Under the pieces are notes generated by a model that saw only the letters and a program-made list of their open reading frames with translations, was not told the origin of the DNA and did not search any database. From Betaproteobacteria bacterium (GTDB taxonomy: Bacteria; Pseudomonadota; Gammaproteobacteria; Burkholderiales; Casimicrobiaceae): a stretch of DNA of 41,863 nt. Below, piece by piece: positions 41,464-41,863 of the stretch (within the stretch, counting starts at the first letter, position 1; the number at the start of each line of letters is the position of its first letter). A program made the translations under genes and the position numbers. Location: the NCBI GenBank assembly GCA_013298765.1, contig JAAFJA010000020.1, positions 1 to 41,863 of the forward strand, written 5' to 3'.

Positions 41464-41688
41464 ATGGCTTCAGCAGGCACCGGCGACCACATGATTTACC
41501 ACGCGCGCGGCGGGTGTTTCACGTGCTCAGGGTTTGGTCGCTGGGCTGCAACCGTCGAAATGCACGGGCGTCCGGTTCCCGCGATCGGTGGGGCCGTGTG
41601 GTGCGATCGACATCGATACGTCAACGGCCTCCCTCAATTTGGCTGCGCAAGCTGGTCACGCGAAACCGGAACCGATGACGGGTTATAG
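41464..41688 (+). CDS. Small Cys-rich protein at the right end
   Basis: A 74-aa protein with a metal-binding look: CFTC, then VWCDRH and GCASWSRETG. Short proteins of this type are common in phages of Burkholderia and Pseudomonas. A later start at the internal ATG (MIYHARGGCF) is also possible. Role unknown. Confidence 0.65.
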   Translation: MASAGTGDHMIYHARGGCFTCSGFGRWAATVEMHGRPVPAIGGAVWCDRHRYVNGLPQFGCASWSRETGTDDGL

Positions 41689-41779
41689 TGTGCCTATCGC
41701 AATTCTTGTGTACCAGTTGCAGCGCTGTGCGCGTGGCGTTTATCGCGCGTTTCGGGCGCGTTTATCGCGCGCCGCGTCA
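41689..41779. repeat. Right terminus with putative transposase-binding sites
   Basis: TTTATC occurs at 41739-41744 and 41761-41766 (GATAAA on the complement), 22 bp apart. The outer box is 13 bp from the proposed tip, TCA at 41777-41779. Each box lies in CGTTTATCGCGCG. The arrangement mirrors the left end. Confidence 0.7.
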
Positions 41780-41863
41780 CAGCAGACGGACCGAGCGACG
41801 TCGAGATTGTTGATTACCACTAATGAGCTACCCGACGCCGCAGGGAAAAGCGGTTCTCTGAGG
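41780..41863. other. Right flanking DNA outside the proposed prophage
   Basis: An open plus frame runs through (starting QQTDRATSRLLITTNELPD). The ITTNELP part looks like a phage/plasmid P4-type primase motif, so the element may have entered another mobile element. Too short to be sure. Confidence 0.35.

Larger units (their letters stand above)
64..41779. mobile_element. Mu-like transposable siphovirus prophage
   Basis: The element carries a DDE transposase with its AAA+ partner, Mor, GemA, Mu-type terminase, portal, F, G, protease, T capsid and Com, plus siphovirus-like tail genes. Both proposed ends begin with TGA and have GATAAA boxes at matching positions (77 and 99 on the left; 41766 and 41744 on the complement at the right), with 22-bp spacing at each end and 13 bp from the tip. 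The element is about 41.7 kb, within the usual range for this phage group. Exact termini are inferred from this symmetry and not proven, because no clean target duplication flanks them. Confidence 0.85.

Noticed and set aside
67-41836. ACCCGAC present near both ends (67-73 and 41830-41836) as attachment repeats
   Set aside because: A 7-base match that does not agree with the TGA tips or box spacing; likely chance.
1-41863. tRNA, rRNA or CRISPR loci
   Set aside because: No cloverleaf, rRNA-like or repeat-spacer structure was noticed on either strand while reading.

Overview
This window is a nearly complete transposable (Mu-like) prophage of a GC-rich proteobacterium with about 63-84 bp of flanking DNA on each side. 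The host is probably a beta- or gamma-proteobacterium; that guess rests on GC content, codon use and two REP-like repeats and is not certain. The proposed element runs from 64 to 41779 (about 41.7 kb). Both ends start with TGA (read inwards), and each carries two GATAAA-centred boxes 22 bp apart, the outer box 13 bp from the tip. The Mu signature genes are all present: DDE transposase, AAA+ MuB-like ATPase, Mor, GemA, Mu-type terminase, portal, F, G, protease, T capsid and Com. The tail genes are those of a long non-contractile (siphovirus, B3/D3112-like) tail: tube protein, frameshifted chaperone, tape measure and tip proteins. No sheath or baseplate set is seen.

Layout. The genome is two divergent arms leaving a central regulatory switch at about 20.7 kb. 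The left arm (188-20718, all minus strand) reads: Ner/Cro-like protein, winged-helix protein, a 317-aa regulator preceded by three palindromic operators, transposase, MuB, about 15 small early genes (HNH, HTH, Gam-like, HU, DUF1937), GemA, Mor, then a terminator. After that comes a late promoter-like motif and the lysis genes (membrane-anchored muramidase, spanin-like pair), followed by DUF2730, small terminase, large terminase, portal, F and G, ending at the left terminus. The repressor (20818) is divergent. An accessory island (21.3-23.3 kb) holds an exported protein plus exported HNH nuclease, and an opposing three-gene operon ending in an HTH gene.

The right arm (23.5-41.7 kb, plus strand) reads: protease/scaffold, decoration protein, major capsid, head-tail connectors, a connector-collagen-fibre fusion, tail tube, chaperone with a -1 frameshift, tape measure, tail tip, then a Com-adenine methylase pair and a small Cys-rich gene at the right terminus.

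Most interesting points: (1) the usual contiguous head cluster is split exactly between G and protease I, as if the whole early-plus-head half had been inverted; (2) a roughly 40-bp motif with a GACGCGCGTC palindrome occurs three times, once before each late block and on the matching strand, and is a candidate Mor-dependent late promoter joining the two arms; (3) the accessory operon at 22.5-23.3 kb has the form of an anti-CRISPR/Aca-type locus and lies at the G/I breakpoint; (4) there is an AAAAAAC slippery site, a com-mom-like overlap with a different methylase, an exact 8-bp tandem duplication that breaks a gene, and a REP-like element read in frame. Nothing was searched against databases; family names come from recognition of motifs, order and size.
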